Positions 33,385 through 43,500 of a DNA stretch of 64,000 nucleotides are shown here, in pieces. Positions within the stretch are counted from its first letter, which is position 1. Every line of letters starts with the position of its first letter. Under the pieces are notes generated by a model. It had not been told where the DNA came from, made no database searches, and saw nothing but the letters and a program-made list of their open reading frames with translations. This DNA is from Myxococcales bacterium (GTDB lineage Bacteria; Myxococcota_A; Polyangia; Polyangiales; Polyangiaceae). The DNA lies in assembly GCA_004193285.1 (NCBI GenBank), contig SECP01000034.1, forward strand, positions 1 to 64,000. The letters run 5' to 3'. The translations under genes were made by a program, and so were the position numbers.

Positions 33385-34269
33385 ATGGGAGCCGCCTTGA
33401 AGCGGCAGGCGAGCTTCGTCAGCAGTGCCCTGCTGCTTTTCGGAGGCTGGGGCCTGCTGAGTAGCTGTCAGCGCGTGGAAGCGGCCGAGCAGCCGTCCGC
33501 GGCGCAACAGGCCGCCCCCGCCGGCGCGGTCAGCGCTCCCGCCGTCTCTCCGCCGGACCCACGCGTCGCGCTCGCGTCGCTCGGGCAGCCAGTGACGGAG
33601 GTCGAAGCAGAACCGTCTGGGTGCGGCGACAACATGGTGCTCGTCGAGGGGGACTACTGCCCCAAAGTCCAGCTCAACTGCAAACGGTACTTGGACCCCA
33701 AGGGTCGGTACGAGCAGTTTCGGTGCGCCGAGTACGGGCCGAGCGAGTGCTTATCGAAGGAGCGCAAACACCTGCGCTTCTGCATCGACCGCACCGAGTT
33801 CGCGGAGCCGGGGGAGTCGCTGCCCGCCAACCACCGCAGCTTCACCCATGGGGAGAAGTCCTGCGCGGCTCAGGGCAAGCGCATGTGCCGCGAGAGCGAG
33901 TGGAACTTCGCCTGCGAGGGGGAGGAAATGCGGCCGTACCCGTATGGCTTCGCGCGCGATGCAAGCGCGTGCAACGCGGACCGCATGGACGTCGTGAGCC
34001 CTGAGGGCAAACTGCGAGACCTGCGGGCGCCGAGCGGCTCCTTCTCGCGCTGCAAGAGCCCGTTCGGCGTCATGGACATGGCCGGCAACTTGGAAGAGTT
34101 CGTGGCCATGGACGTCGCGGGGCCGCCCACGCCGGCGATGAAGGGCGCGTACTGGCAGCCGAGCCGCAACTTCTGCCGCGCGGCGCAAACCGCGCACGAC
34201 CGTTACTACAACGGAACCGAAACCGGCTTTCGTTGCTGCAGCGACGCTGCGGACCCGATTGGCGGCTAG
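33385..34269 (+). CDS. FGE/SUMF1-like lipoprotein, paralogue 2
   Basis: 294 residues. The ATG at 33385 gives a lipoprotein signal (LLLFGGWGLLSSC). After an Ala/Pro linker, the FGE-like domain closely parallels its upstream neighbour. The landmarks here are MVLVEGDYCPKVQLNCKRYL, RFCIDRTEFAEPGESLPANH, GKRMCRESEWNFACEGEE, YPYGFARDASACN, VMDMAGNLEEFVAMD, YWQPSRNFCRAAQTAH and GFRCC. The two genes are clearly a tandem duplication that has diverged. The C-terminal Cys pattern differs from catalytic FGE, so sulfatase activation is not implied. A role linked to the cell-wall enzyme upstream is an inference from position. Confidence 0.82.
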   Translation: MGAALKRQASFVSSALLLFGGWGLLSSCQRVEAAEQPSAAQQAAPAGAVSAPAVSPPDPRVALASLGQPVTEVEAEPSGCGDNMVLVEGDYCPKVQLNCKRYLDPKGRYEQFRCAEYGPSECLSKERKHLRFCIDRTEFAEPGESLPANHRSFTHGEKSCAAQGKRMCRESEWNFACEGEEMRPYPYGFARDASACNADRMDVVSPEGKLRDLRAPSGSFSRCKSPFGVMDMAGNLEEFVAMDVAGPPTPAMKGAYWQPSRNFCRAAQTAHDRYYNGTETGFRCCSDAADPIGG

Positions 34270-34300
34270 CGTCTCGAACTGACTAGGCGGAGCCGCCTTA

Positions 34301-34315
34301 CGTAACTATGTTACG
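34301..34315. promoter_or_regulatory. Palindrome before the ROK regulator start
   Basis: CGTAAC-TAT-GTTACG is a perfect 6-bp inverted repeat that ends three bases before the ATG. A second repeat (AGGCGG-AG-CCGCCT) lies about 15 bp upstream. Its place over the ribosome-binding region fits autorepression by the ROK protein. Confidence 0.45.
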
Positions 34316-34318
34316 GAA

Positions 34319-35473
34319 ATGCGTGCTGTCCCCAAGTCGCTGCGCTTAACGAATCAAGCGCGCTTGGTGGAGCAGCTGCTGCGGCGAGGCGTCGCCACGC
34401 GCGCAGAGCTGGCGAAGGCGGGGGGAATGAGCCAGCCCACCGCCGGCAAGATCATCGACGAGCTCTCCACCGCCGGGGTCGTGGAGGAGCTGACGGGCAG
34501 CAATGAGGTGAGCCGCGGGCGCCCGACAGTAGGGCGACCCGGCAAGCAGCTGCGGCTTTCACAGAGTCCGGCGCGGCTCGTGATCGTCGAGATTGGGGTG
34601 GAGCGCACGCGGCTCTCCGCGGTGCCGGCAGCGCTGCCGGAAGACGAGCGCTGGGACGTCGAATTTCGCACGCCGAGCAGCGAGTCGGCGTGGCGACAGC
34701 GGCTGCGCCAGCACGCGGCCTCCCTTTCCATCCGCCGCCCCTGGGGGGTCATGGTCAGTGTGCCCGGGCTGGTGGACGAGACGAACGGCAAGATCCTGCT
34801 CTGCCCGAACCTTCATTGGTGCGAGCGCGCCGATCTGGTGAGCGTCTTCAACGACCTGTTTCGCGCCCCGGTACGGCTGATCCAGGAAAATCGCGCCCTG
34901 GCGCTGGCGGAGGTCGGAACGCGGGCGAGCGCCAGCGACTTCTTGCTCGTGGATTTCGGGGAGGGCGTGGGCGGCTCGATCGTGGTCAACCAGCGACCGC
35001 AGGAGGGCAGCGTGCCCGCGGCGGGTGAGATCGGCCACACGCCGATCTCCGGCAACCTGCGAAAGTGCGGCTGCGGCAACCAGGGCTGCTTGGAGACTCT
35101 GGTCGCGGAACCGTGGCTGGTGCGGAGCTTGGCAGAGGCGACCGGGGACGACAGCAAGACCTTCGCGGACGTGTGCCGGGCAGCGCTCGGCCCGGACTTG
35201 CCACAATTTTTGATGACCGCGTTGGAGGCGGCGGCGGGCTGCATCGCCGGGATCTTGAACGTGTGCGGGCTCAAGCGGGTGGTGCTCACGGGGCACATCC
35301 GGGAGCTGGGGCCGCGCGCCACGGACTACCTGGTCGCGGCGATCCGCCGGTCTTCCATGTGGAGCCGGTTCGATAGCGTGGAGGTGGAGCTGGCCCAGCG
35401 TCGGCGGGCGAGGGGGCTCACCATCGCCGGTATTCAGCGGGTGATCATGCCGACCGATTGGGCCGACAAATAG
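34319..35473 (+). CDS. ROK family transcriptional regulator
   Basis: 384 residues. An N-terminal winged helix-turn-helix (residues about 10-60: LVEQLLRRGVATRAELAKAG, SQPTAGKIIDEL) precedes a ROK sugar-kinase-like domain. The ROK motifs are VSVPGLVDETNGKI, DFGEGVGGSIVVN, GEIGHTPI and the zinc-binding CGCGNQGCLE. In ROK repressors a sugar or sugar phosphate controls DNA binding. The ligand cannot be told here, and no sugar transport genes are adjacent. argC starts 20 bp downstream on the same strand and may be co-transcribed. Confidence 0.9.
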   Translation: MRAVPKSLRLTNQARLVEQLLRRGVATRAELAKAGGMSQPTAGKIIDELSTAGVVEELTGSNEVSRGRPTVGRPGKQLRLSQSPARLVIVEIGVERTRLSAVPAALPEDERWDVEFRTPSSESAWRQRLRQHAASLSIRRPWGVMVSVPGLVDETNGKILLCPNLHWCERADLVSVFNDLFRAPVRLIQENRALALAEVGTRASASDFLLVDFGEGVGGSIVVNQRPQEGSVPAAGEIGHTPISGNLRKCGCGNQGCLETLVAEPWLVRSLAEATGDDSKTFADVCRAALGPDLPQFLMTALEAAAGCIAGILNVCGLKRVVLTGHIRELGPRATDYLVAAIRRSSMWSRFDSVEVELAQRRRARGLTIAGIQRVIMPTDWADK

Positions 35474-35492
35474 ACGCGCTAAGCTACTCGCT

Positions 35493-36542
35493 ATGACCCG
35501 CGCCAAGGTCGTGCTGCTCGGAGCTTCTGGTTTTGCTGGGGCGGAGCTGCTCCGGCGGCTGTTACGTCACCCCCACGCGGAGGTGATCCGGATCGGCGCC
35601 AAAGATCACGTCGGGCAAAACGTGGCCGCGGCCCACCCCAACTTGGAGGGCGCCACCGACCTCGTCTTTCAGGATTTGCCCGCGGCGGAGGCCATCGCCG
35701 GTGCGGACATCGTGATGATGGGGCTGCCCGTCGCCGCCAGCCTGGAGGTGGTGTCGGCAGCCGAGCAGAGCGGCGCCCGGATCATCGACATGTCGGGGGC
35801 ATTCCGCCTGCCAGACGCGCAGGCCTTCGAGCGTTACTACGGCTCGCCCCACCCTCGTCCGGAGCTCCTCGGGCAGTTCGTTTACGGCTTGCCGGAGCTG
35901 AACCGGGCGCAGATCCGGCGCGCCCGCTGGGTCGCTTCGCCGGGGTGCTTCGCGACCACGGTGGAGCTCGGATTGCTGCCCTTGGCGGAGGCGGGCATTC
36001 TGGAAGGCACGGCCGAGGTGGTGGGGATCACCGGGTCGAGCGGAGCGGGCGCGGCGGCGTCCCCCACGACGCACCACCCCGTGCGAGCCGGCAATTTGCG
36101 CACGTACAAGCCGCTGGAGCACGCGCACACGCCAGAGATCGTCGCCGCGCTCGCGGCGGCTGGGGGCCGGCTCAGCGGCTTGCACTTCGTTCCGGTCTCC
36201 GCGCCTTTGTCGCGCGGCATCTTCGCGACCAGCTTCGTGCGCGTGCCCGCCGCCATCAGCGAGCAGGAGCTTTCGAGCTTGTACCAGGTTCGCTACCAGA
36301 AGGAGCCGCTCGTCCGCGTTCCCCGCGGGCGGCTGCCCGAGGTCGTCGCGGTGAGCGGCTCGCCGCGCGCCGAGGTGGGGCTCGCGGTGGGGCCAGTGGA
36401 AGGCGAGAGCCGGCTCGTCACGGTGTTTTCAGCGCTAGACAACTTGATCAAGGGCGGCGCCGGCCAAGCCGTGCAGAACCTCAACTTGATGCTCGGCGTG
36501 GACGAGACCACGACTCTCGAGGATTTCGGTCAGTTTCCCTGA
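35493..36542 (+). CDS. argC: N-acetyl-gamma-glutamyl-phosphate reductase
   Basis: A 349-residue NADPH-dependent reductase of the third step in arginine synthesis. It has the Rossmann motif GASGFAGAELLRRL and the active-site segment WVASPGCFAT with the catalytic Cys. ITGSSGAGAAASPTTHHPVR, FVPVSAPLSRGIFAT and the C-terminal NLIKGGAGQAVQNLNLMLG are also conserved. Length and motifs fit the family well. The 3' end overlaps the convergent vWA-protein gene by 13 bp. Confidence 0.95.
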   Translation: MTRAKVVLLGASGFAGAELLRRLLRHPHAEVIRIGAKDHVGQNVAAAHPNLEGATDLVFQDLPAAEAIAGADIVMMGLPVAASLEVVSAAEQSGARIIDMSGAFRLPDAQAFERYYGSPHPRPELLGQFVYGLPELNRAQIRRARWVASPGCFATTVELGLLPLAEAGILEGTAEVVGITGSSGAGAAASPTTHHPVRAGNLRTYKPLEHAHTPEIVAALAAAGGRLSGLHFVPVSAPLSRGIFATSFVRVPAAISEQELSSLYQVRYQKEPLVRVPRGRLPEVVAVSGSPRAEVGLAVGPVEGESRLVTVFSALDNLIKGGAGQAVQNLNLMLGVDETTTLEDFGQFP

Positions 36543-39500
36543 GAGAGGGCCAGGGGTTTCCCGTCGTTCGGCAGAGTGAGCTCCCGTGTGAGCAGGGGCT
36601 GGCCGGGTACGAGCACGTCCACGCGTGCCCTTCGCGGGCGTGATGGCGCAAGCTCGCTCGGACCGGTCAGGCTGAGTCGCTCGAGCAGCTTTTGCGCCGG
36701 CTCGCTCGAATCGGTACGAAACAGGTAGAGGCCGAGGCTAGGCGAGGCGAGGTCCGGCTCGCGGCGGCTCTTGTCGTCGGTCACGAACCGAACCTCCAGC
36801 TCCGGGGCGCCCGCTTCCGAACGCACGAGCAACGTCGCGGCCGAGTCCGATTGCGACAGCTCGCGGGCGATGCGGCGCAGGTGCGTTGCCTCTTCCGCGG
36901 AAGGACGACGCGGGTCCACGAGCGCGGCTTCTGCAGAAATCCGACCGAGCTGGCGCGCCAGCTCTCCGAGCTCCCCGCTGCCGGCGCGACCGCCGCTCTG
37001 CGCGACGCGCAGCAGGAGCCGCTCGGCGATGTCCACGCGCCCGGCACCGACGTGAGCCAGGGCCGAGCGTAACGCCGCCCTCGCGTCGCCGGGCACCAAC
37101 GCTTCGAGGGCGGCGTAGGCCTCCGTTGCGTCATCGAACCAGCCTTCGCTGCGCAGCCGGTCACCGAGCAGCCCGCGTACCCAAGGGTCCCCAGGAGCGC
37201 GCTCGGACAGCTCACCGAAGCTCCGTCGCGCTTCCGCATCTGCCCCGACGCGGTGCAAAGCCGAAGCCGCGTCCGCCAGTAGACGCGCGTCCGCGAACGG
37301 ATCCGCGCGGAGCTGGCGGGCGAGCTCGCTCACCTCCGCCGGGCGGTTCAGCGCCTCCAAGAGCGCCAGTTGCCGTCGCCGGAGCCGCGAGTCGTGCGGA
37401 GCGAGCTCGAGGAAGCGCCGCACCACGTTGAGTCGTTCCGTGTCGTTCGGCGCGGCCTTGTAGCGCTGCTCGAACAGCGCTCCGGGGTAGCGCTCACTGC
37501 CGAGCAGGGCGCGCCGAACGCGAGCCAGCTCTTCCGGCGTGCGGACGCGCCGCACCGCTTCGCGCCGCAACAGGGCCGCCGCGTCCGCTTCGCCCAGCAG
37601 CGCGAGGCTGGTCGCCAAGCCCACCCGCTGCTGGCCGTCCGTGGTGGAGTCCAGCATCAGCTCGAGCAAGGCCCGCCGGTCCGTCCAGGTCGCGAGCTCG
37701 CACTGGCGCTTGGCGTCCACGTACACCGCGGCGGCGTCACCTTGACTGAGGCGCGTCCACCAGGCGCCGCGGCGCAGGGGCATCGGCAGCCGAGAGACGT
37801 CCGAGCAGCGCCGCGCTCCGAGCGACTTGGGTGCGGGCGGGAGCGGCACGAGTCGCGTGATTTTCACGCGCCCAGTCGCGCCGGCCGGGAACCGGAGGCC
37901 TTCCACCACCAGCGCCACGCACCGGTTCAGCGCCGCGTCCTCGGAAGCGACCGAGTCGCCTTTGACCGCGACGTCGTGAGGCAACCCATCTCCGTCGATC
38001 GTGAAGCTTACCTCCAGCGCGCCGGTGAGCTCTGGGCGGAGCGCTGCCCGGGAATCGCGGCAGGCGCGCACGGAGAGCGCGGCGCCGTCCAGAATCCGAC
38101 CGGCGGCTTGCTCGAGCGCCTCCGGTAGCGAGGTAGCGCTCGCGCTCTCGTCGTCGAAAGCAGCGAGGGTTCCGCTCAGATCGCCAGCGGTAGCGAGCAC
38201 GGGCCCGATGAGGCTGGCGCCGGAAGGCGCCAAGTCCAGCACGCGCGTCTGGAGGGCTCGCGCGACGTACTCGCCCGAGCCGCCAACGCGCAGGGCCGTC
38301 CACGGCGTGACCAGCCCCGCCCGGAGCGCAACGTCCGTCGCGGCCTCGCGACCCTTCCCGGCCAGGACGATCTCCTCCACGCGCTCGCTCGCCCAGCGCC
38401 GTCGCAGCTCCTCCGCGTCGTCCGCGCGCAGCACGTCCACCGGGCGCTTTTCTTCGTGCAAGCCTCGGGAGTCGCGGTAACGCAGGGTGACCGACTGGGG
38501 CGGCTCACCGCGAATTCGCCCGACCGCGGTGAGCGTCTCGCCCGCGGCGATGGCGCGCGCCGTGCGTGGGTAGACTTGGTCCACCTCGGGCCCGAGATCG
38601 ACCTCGACCGAGGCGAGGGCGGGGCGGAGCGCGTCCGACATCAGCTCCACCGCGACGCGCGCGGCATCCTCCGTGTCCGCGATTTCGTAGAGCGGCCCCA
38701 CGCCCCGCGTCATTGCGGAGAGCAGGCGGCGATTGGCGAGCGGACCGACCGCGACCGCGCCGAGGCGCGGCGAGCCGGCCGCGCGACGGGAGAGCCGCGC
38801 CGCGATCGCCTCCGGGGTGGCGTCGCCCAGGGTCGGCCAGCCGTCGCCCACGTAGACGACCAAGCCGGCGGGCGCGTCGGTGGGCAAGAGATCCGCGGCC
38901 GCTTCCAGCGCGCGCCCCAAATCGGTGGCGCCGCCAGTGGAAAGCCGAGCGAGCGCTTCCGAAGTCGCCCTTCGGCGCGCGTCGTCCACCGGCCCGAGCC
39001 GCTCGGGTCCGACCGGCCGGGCTCCTTGATCGGCCGAGAGCACGACCACGGAGTCGCGCGCTCCGAGCCCCGCGAGCAGCCCCTCGACGACCGCCCGCTC
39101 CGCGTCCAACAGCGCAGGCTCGATGCTGCCCGAGGTGTCGACCACGATGGCCAAGGTGACGCCGTCTTTGGCAGTGACGGGGGGCAATTCGGCGCGGAAC
39201 AGCACCGCTCGCCCGGCCTCCGGATCTTGAAAATCCGCAGGCGCGACGTAAAGCCGCGCGCGGTTTTGGCCCCGCCGCGACTGCACGTCCACCACCAGAT
39301 CCGCCGACGGGCGGAAGTCCGAGCGGTGCACGGTGACAACGCCCCGCTCCGAGGTCGCGCCGTAGCCAGCGGCTACCGCGGTCGGCGCCGAAGCGCTCGC
39401 ATCGATGCGCGCGACGAAGTCGCCAATGAGCGGCGCTTCACCGTCGCCAACGAGCGGGTAACGGTACTGTACGAGCTGACCTTCACCTTGAGGGCGCGGC

Positions 39501-40537
39501 GAGAGCCATTCCACGTATCGCACCTGGACCTTCAGCTCTTCGCCCGAGCTGATGCCGGGCAGCGTTGCGCGGAGCCAGCCGTCACCGGCCCACTCGAGCA
39601 CGCCGCCGGAAGACGCCAGCTCTTCCTTGCCCCGCGCCGCGAGCGCAATTTGCGCCTCCTGCCGCGAGCCGTTGCGCTCCACCGCGAAGCCGGCGACGAG
39701 CGCGCCTGGCGGCAGCGCGATGCGGAAGTCTCCGCTCACGGCGGTGCTGCCGGCGTTGAAAAATACGGTATCGCAGCTGGTGTGAGCGAGCTCGCGGTCG
39801 ATGCGCGCGTTCACTGTGTGCGAGCGGATCGTGAGCGGCGAACCGGCGCTGCCAGCCGGCTCGCCGCCGTTTTCCACGCTGCCCCAAAGCTCGCCGATCG
39901 AACGCCGCAACGCGCCGCGCGCCGCCCAGGGCCGAGCGAGGCCGTGAGTCCAGTCGTCGTAGGCGCGCTCCGGCGCCACTTGCACCACGCCGGCCACGAC
40001 GTTTGCAGTTTGGCCCGCGGTCACGCGCTGTTCTTTGCCGTCCGCGGCCTTCACGGTGAGCTCGCTGTCCACGGAGAAGGCGCTGGTTTTTTCGCCCTGG
40101 CGGGTGAGCCCTACGCTGCCGCCCGAGGGGAGTACGCTCAGCGTGCCGAGCTCGATGAGCGGGTGCGCGCCGCTGGGGGTGGTCACGTGGGCGCGACCCT
40201 GCTCCAAGCGGAAACCCTTCTGAGTGAGAACGAGCACGGTGCTGCGATCGAGCACCGCGCTGGTTCCGTCGTCCAGCCGTAGTCGGGCGCGACCGTCCGC
40301 GTCGGTCGTGACGCGCTCGCCCAGCGTGAGTCGACGCAGCCACTGCACTCGCTCGCTCCCCACGGAGACGCCGGCGTGCACCGGCTTGAGGTCACCGAGC
40401 GTCGCCGACGCCGCCCCTTCTTCGCGGTGAAAGCCGCGACCGACGAGCAGGAGCGCGCCCGCGATGGCGAAGAGGAGCGCGACGATGGGCAGCGGACCCG
40501 CCGAAATCCAAGCGCGCTGAAAGCGTGATTCAGCCAC
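36530..40537 (-). CDS. Giant FecR-VIT-vWA-TPR envelope protein B
   Basis: 1335 residues. One transmembrane helix (about 12-33) is followed by a FecR-like beta domain (about 40-150: LTLGERVTTDADGRARLRLD, GFRLEQGRAHVTTP). A VIT domain follows (about 230-400), then a vWA domain from about 460 with an intact MIDAS DTSGS (D467, S469, S471), GGATDLG and YVGDGWPT. A TonB/AgmX-like domain lies near 830-890 (ALEVSFTIDGDGLPHDVAV), and a long TPR-like region near 960-1230. A C-terminal beta segment ends the protein. The GTG is preceded by AAGGAGGTG at ideal spacing and overlaps the stop of the upstream paralogue by 8 bp, so the two are translationally coupled. It is probably an envelope-anchored ligand-binding scaffold; the ligand is unknown. 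Confidence 0.85.
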   Translation of the reverse strand: MAESRFQRAWISAGPLPIVALLFAIAGALLLVGRGFHREEGAASATLGDLKPVHAGVSVGSERVQWLRRLTLGERVTTDADGRARLRLDDGTSAVLDRSTVLVLTQKGFRLEQGRAHVTTPSGAHPLIELGTLSVLPSGGSVGLTRQGEKTSAFSVDSELTVKAADGKEQRVTAGQTANVVAGVVQVAPERAYDDWTHGLARPWAARGALRRSIGELWGSVENGGEPAGSAGSPLTIRSHTVNARIDRELAHTSCDTVFFNAGSTAVSGDFRIALPPGALVAGFAVERNGSRQEAQIALAARGKEELASSGGVLEWAGDGWLRATLPGISSGEELKVQVRYVEWLSPRPQGEGQLVQYRYPLVGDGEAPLIGDFVARIDASASAPTAVAAGYGATSERGVVTVHRSDFRPSADLVVDVQSRRGQNRARLYVAPADFQDPEAGRAVLFRAELPPVTAKDGVTLAIVVDTSGSIEPALLDAERAVVEGLLAGLGARDSVVVLSADQGARPVGPERLGPVDDARRRATSEALARLSTGGATDLGRALEAAADLLPTDAPAGLVVYVGDGWPTLGDATPEAIAARLSRRAAGSPRLGAVAVGPLANRRLLSAMTRGVGPLYEIADTEDAARVAVELMSDALRPALASVEVDLGPEVDQVYPRTARAIAAGETLTAVGRIRGEPPQSVTLRYRDSRGLHEEKRPVDVLRADDAEELRRRWASERVEEIVLAGKGREAATDVALRAGLVTPWTALRVGGSGEYVARALQTRVLDLAPSGASLIGPVLATAGDLSGTLAAFDDESASATSLPEALEQAAGRILDGAALSVRACRDSRAALRPELTGALEVSFTIDGDGLPHDVAVKGDSVASEDAALNRCVALVVEGLRFPAGATGRVKITRLVPLPPAPKSLGARRCSDVSRLPMPLRRGAWWTRLSQGDAAAVYVDAKRQCELATWTDRRALLELMLDSTTDGQQRVGLATSLALLGEADAAALLRREAVRRVRTPEELARVRRALLGSERYPGALFEQRYKAAPNDTERLNVVRRFLELAPHDSRLRRRQLALLEALNRPAEVSELARQLRADPFADARLLADAASALHRVGADAEARRSFGELSERAPGDPWVRGLLGDRLRSEGWFDDATEAYAALEALVPGDARAALRSALAHVGAGRVDIAERLLLRVAQSGGRAGSGELGELARQLGRISAEAALVDPRRPSAEEATHLRRIARELSQSDSAATLLVRSEAGAPELEVRFVTDDKSRREPDLASPSLGLYLFRTDSSEPAQKLLERLSLTGPSELAPSRPRRARVDVLVPGQPLLTRELTLPNDGKPLALSQGN

Positions 40538-43500
40538 CTTGCACCTCCTTGCCAACCAGCCGGTAGCGCTGCGTCGCGGGGCCACCGCGCGCGAAGGTGA
40601 TCCGCTTTCTGACGATGACCTCGCCCTCGCTCAGCTCGTCGAACACCACGGTCAGCTCCGCGCTGGCGCCTAGCCGCGCGGCGTGAGCGAGGTCCGCCGG
40701 CTCCAGCCGCACCTCCACGAAGGCGTCCGGTCGCCCGGGTACGATGGCCTGAACGACGCCGACGGTGACGTCGCCGTCCGGCGCGGGCATGGCGGTGCCG
40801 AGCGCGTTACTCCACAGAGAGGGGTGGAGCTCGGGATGGGACCACGTGAGGCTGACTCGAGCCCCGCGTGCCGAATCCGCCGCCAGCCCGGCGCCCGAGA
40901 GCACGCGCGTCGCGCGGGCTCGCAGCGCGGTGAGCTCTTCGGTCCGTTTCGCCTCCGCCGCGGTGAGGCGCGCCCACGCGAGGTGGGTAGCCGCGAGCGC
41001 GCGGGAGGTGGCAGCTGGGCCGGAGGTGCCGTCCGGCGGGCCGCTAGCGCCGCCTTTTTCCGACCATTTGAGCGCTTCTTCCAACAGGCCTTGGCCTTCG
41101 GCGGCGCGGGCGCGCAAGAGCAGCACCTGCGCGTCGTCCGGGGTGAGGCGGGCCAGCGTTTCGTACTGCCGCGCCGCATCCGCATAGAAGCCGTGCGAGA
41201 GCAGTAAGTCGCCGAGGCGGCGCCGCGCAACGGGGTCCTCCGGCGCAAACTCGACGATCTCCCCGAAAGCGCGGCGCCCTTCGGCCTGGAGGCTCGCCTT
41301 CGCCTCCGGGGTGCCCGCTCGCTCCGCATGGCGCAGGTACAGCTCGCCCAGGGCGGTGCGCACGCTGGCGTCGGCATCCGGCCGCTCGCGCAGCGCTCGT
41401 GCGAGGTCGCGCGCGAGCGCTGGCGCGGAGGCGTCTTCGTAGGCGTACAGGAGCTCCAGCGCGAGGGCGAGATCGTCGGGGAAGACGGCCACGAGCGCGC
41501 GCAGCTGCTTGGCGAGCGACGCCGCGTCCGTCGTCGTGGAAACGAGCTTCGCGAGGATGCCCGGGTCTACGTTTTTGAGGCCGAGAGCGCTGTGCAGCTC
41601 GCGCATCTCCTCAGGAGTGCGAATTCTCGCCAAGATCCCTCGATAGAGCGTGTCGGCGGCCCCGAGCTCGCGCGTCATCACCCGGTACAGCCCGACCTTG
41701 CTCGCCACCCCGGGCATCGCGTCCAGCATCAGGCCGAGCAGGCGCGCGCGCTCGCGGTAGGTGGGCGCCTCGCAGTCGCCGAGCGCGCTGCGGTACACCT
41801 GCACGACGGCGTCAGCGTCACCCCTGCGTTGGCTCAGGCGCTCTCGCCATAGTCCCACGCGCTCCTCGAACGGAGCGGAGGCGGCCACGCTGCAGCCCAG
41901 AAGCTGGCGCGGCAGGTCACCGATGAAGACGTTGATATGAACGGGAGTGCGAGGCGAGGGGGCCGGCGCTTCCGGCGCCACGGCGCCAGGTTGGAACAGA
42001 ATGGGCTGCACCACGGTAACCGCGCCGCCCTCCGGCTGCGGAAAGCTCAAGCTTCTAAAGGCGTTCGTCACGCAGCTGACCACCGCGGGGTCGGACAGAT
42101 CCGAGCCGGCACTACCGATGCCGGACACGCTGCCGTCCGGCTCGATCATGAAGCGCGTGCTGATGCGGCCCTCGAGCTTGGGATTCTGTCGCAGCCCGCT
42201 TTCGTAGCAGAGCCGGAAGTGACCAAAGCTCTGCCGCACGATGCGCGCAATCACCTCGGGGGGAAGCCGACCGGTCACGGTGGTCGCGCCCATCCTCACC
42301 TTCGGCGAGTCCGCAGCGTGCGCTCCGCCGAGCCGCCCCTGCCCGGCCCCGAACCCGGGTTGCACGGCTGCGCCGGCTCCCTTCTTGAGGAACCGGTCGT
42401 CGCTCAGCCCCATACCGGGGGACTTGCCACCACCGCCAGCTCCCACGCCGCTCAGGCGCAGCCCACCACTACCGAACGTGTCTCCAGGCGGAGCCGGTGA
42501 TTCGGATTGCTCGACCGCATTTCGCGAAAGCGGCTTCGAAGGCCCTGACACTTTACTGGCCTGCGGCGCCGCATCGGCCATCGCGGTCGGGGCGGGCTCG
42601 GGGGCAAGCTCCAACGGCTGCGGCGATGGCGCAGCGGAAGCCGCGGGCATCGGTGCGGCGGCGGCGGACGCCTCTTCTTGTTTGGAGCCGAAGAGCGACC
42701 CCATCAGGCCTCCACCGCTGCTGCCCCGTTTGGGCGAGGGGTTACCCATGCTGCCTTCGTCGCCCTGGGCGCGCGTACCGGTGCCGCCTTCCTTGTTGTC
42801 CGCGGCGCTGACGGCCTGCGACTGCACGTCGTAGCGGCCGCCGTCTGCCTCAGCCTCACCGCCGCGACCGCCGAGCACTTGGCGGCGAGCGGCCGCGCTC
42901 CGCGCCTCCAGCTCCGCGCGCTCCGGCGTGGACATCTCGTTCTTCGTCGGCACGTAGAACGAAGTGACGGGCGTGATGATCCCGCTCTTCATCCCGAGGT
43001 CGACCAGAGACGCGCGCCCCTCGCCGTCTTCCAGCATCTGGGCGAGGCGCTCCCCGGCCCAGCGACGGCCGATATCGCCCTGGTCGTCGAAGCGCACGAC
43101 CTCGAGCTTGGCTTCGTGCTTTCCGGCGGGCCCCGAAGTCTTCACCGAGTCCGGCTCCTTTCCGCTCAGTCGACCCACCACCCAGAGCGTCTCGCCGGAC
43201 ACGAGCGCGCTCACTTGGCTCGGATAGACGCGCTCCACGCCCGGGCCCAGGTCCACCTTGGTGCCGAGCCACACCGGGCGCTCCGTCTCCTCCAGTACGC
43301 GCAGGGCCGCTCGCGCCGCGCCGTAGCCGTCCGTCACTCGGACCGCGAACGCGCCGCTGGAGAGCCCGGCGAGGATGTCGAGCCGCGCGTCATCACCCAC
43401 GCCCAGGCCGAAGACCCGCACCGGCGCCGGCAGCTTGCTCAAACGCTCGCGCAGCGAGGCCAGGCTCAGCTCACCCACGGTAGGCGCGGCGTCTCCGATG

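Noticed and set aside
32299..34269. Sulfatase-activating formylglycine-generating enzymes
   Set aside because: The fold is similar, but the active-site Cys arrangement is not clearly present and no sulfatase gene is nearby.
38456..40282. A 608-codon plus-strand frame opposite the vWA protein B gene
   Set aside because: Arg/Ala-rich composition without any domain; the minus-strand frame carries the recognisable FecR, VIT and vWA segments.
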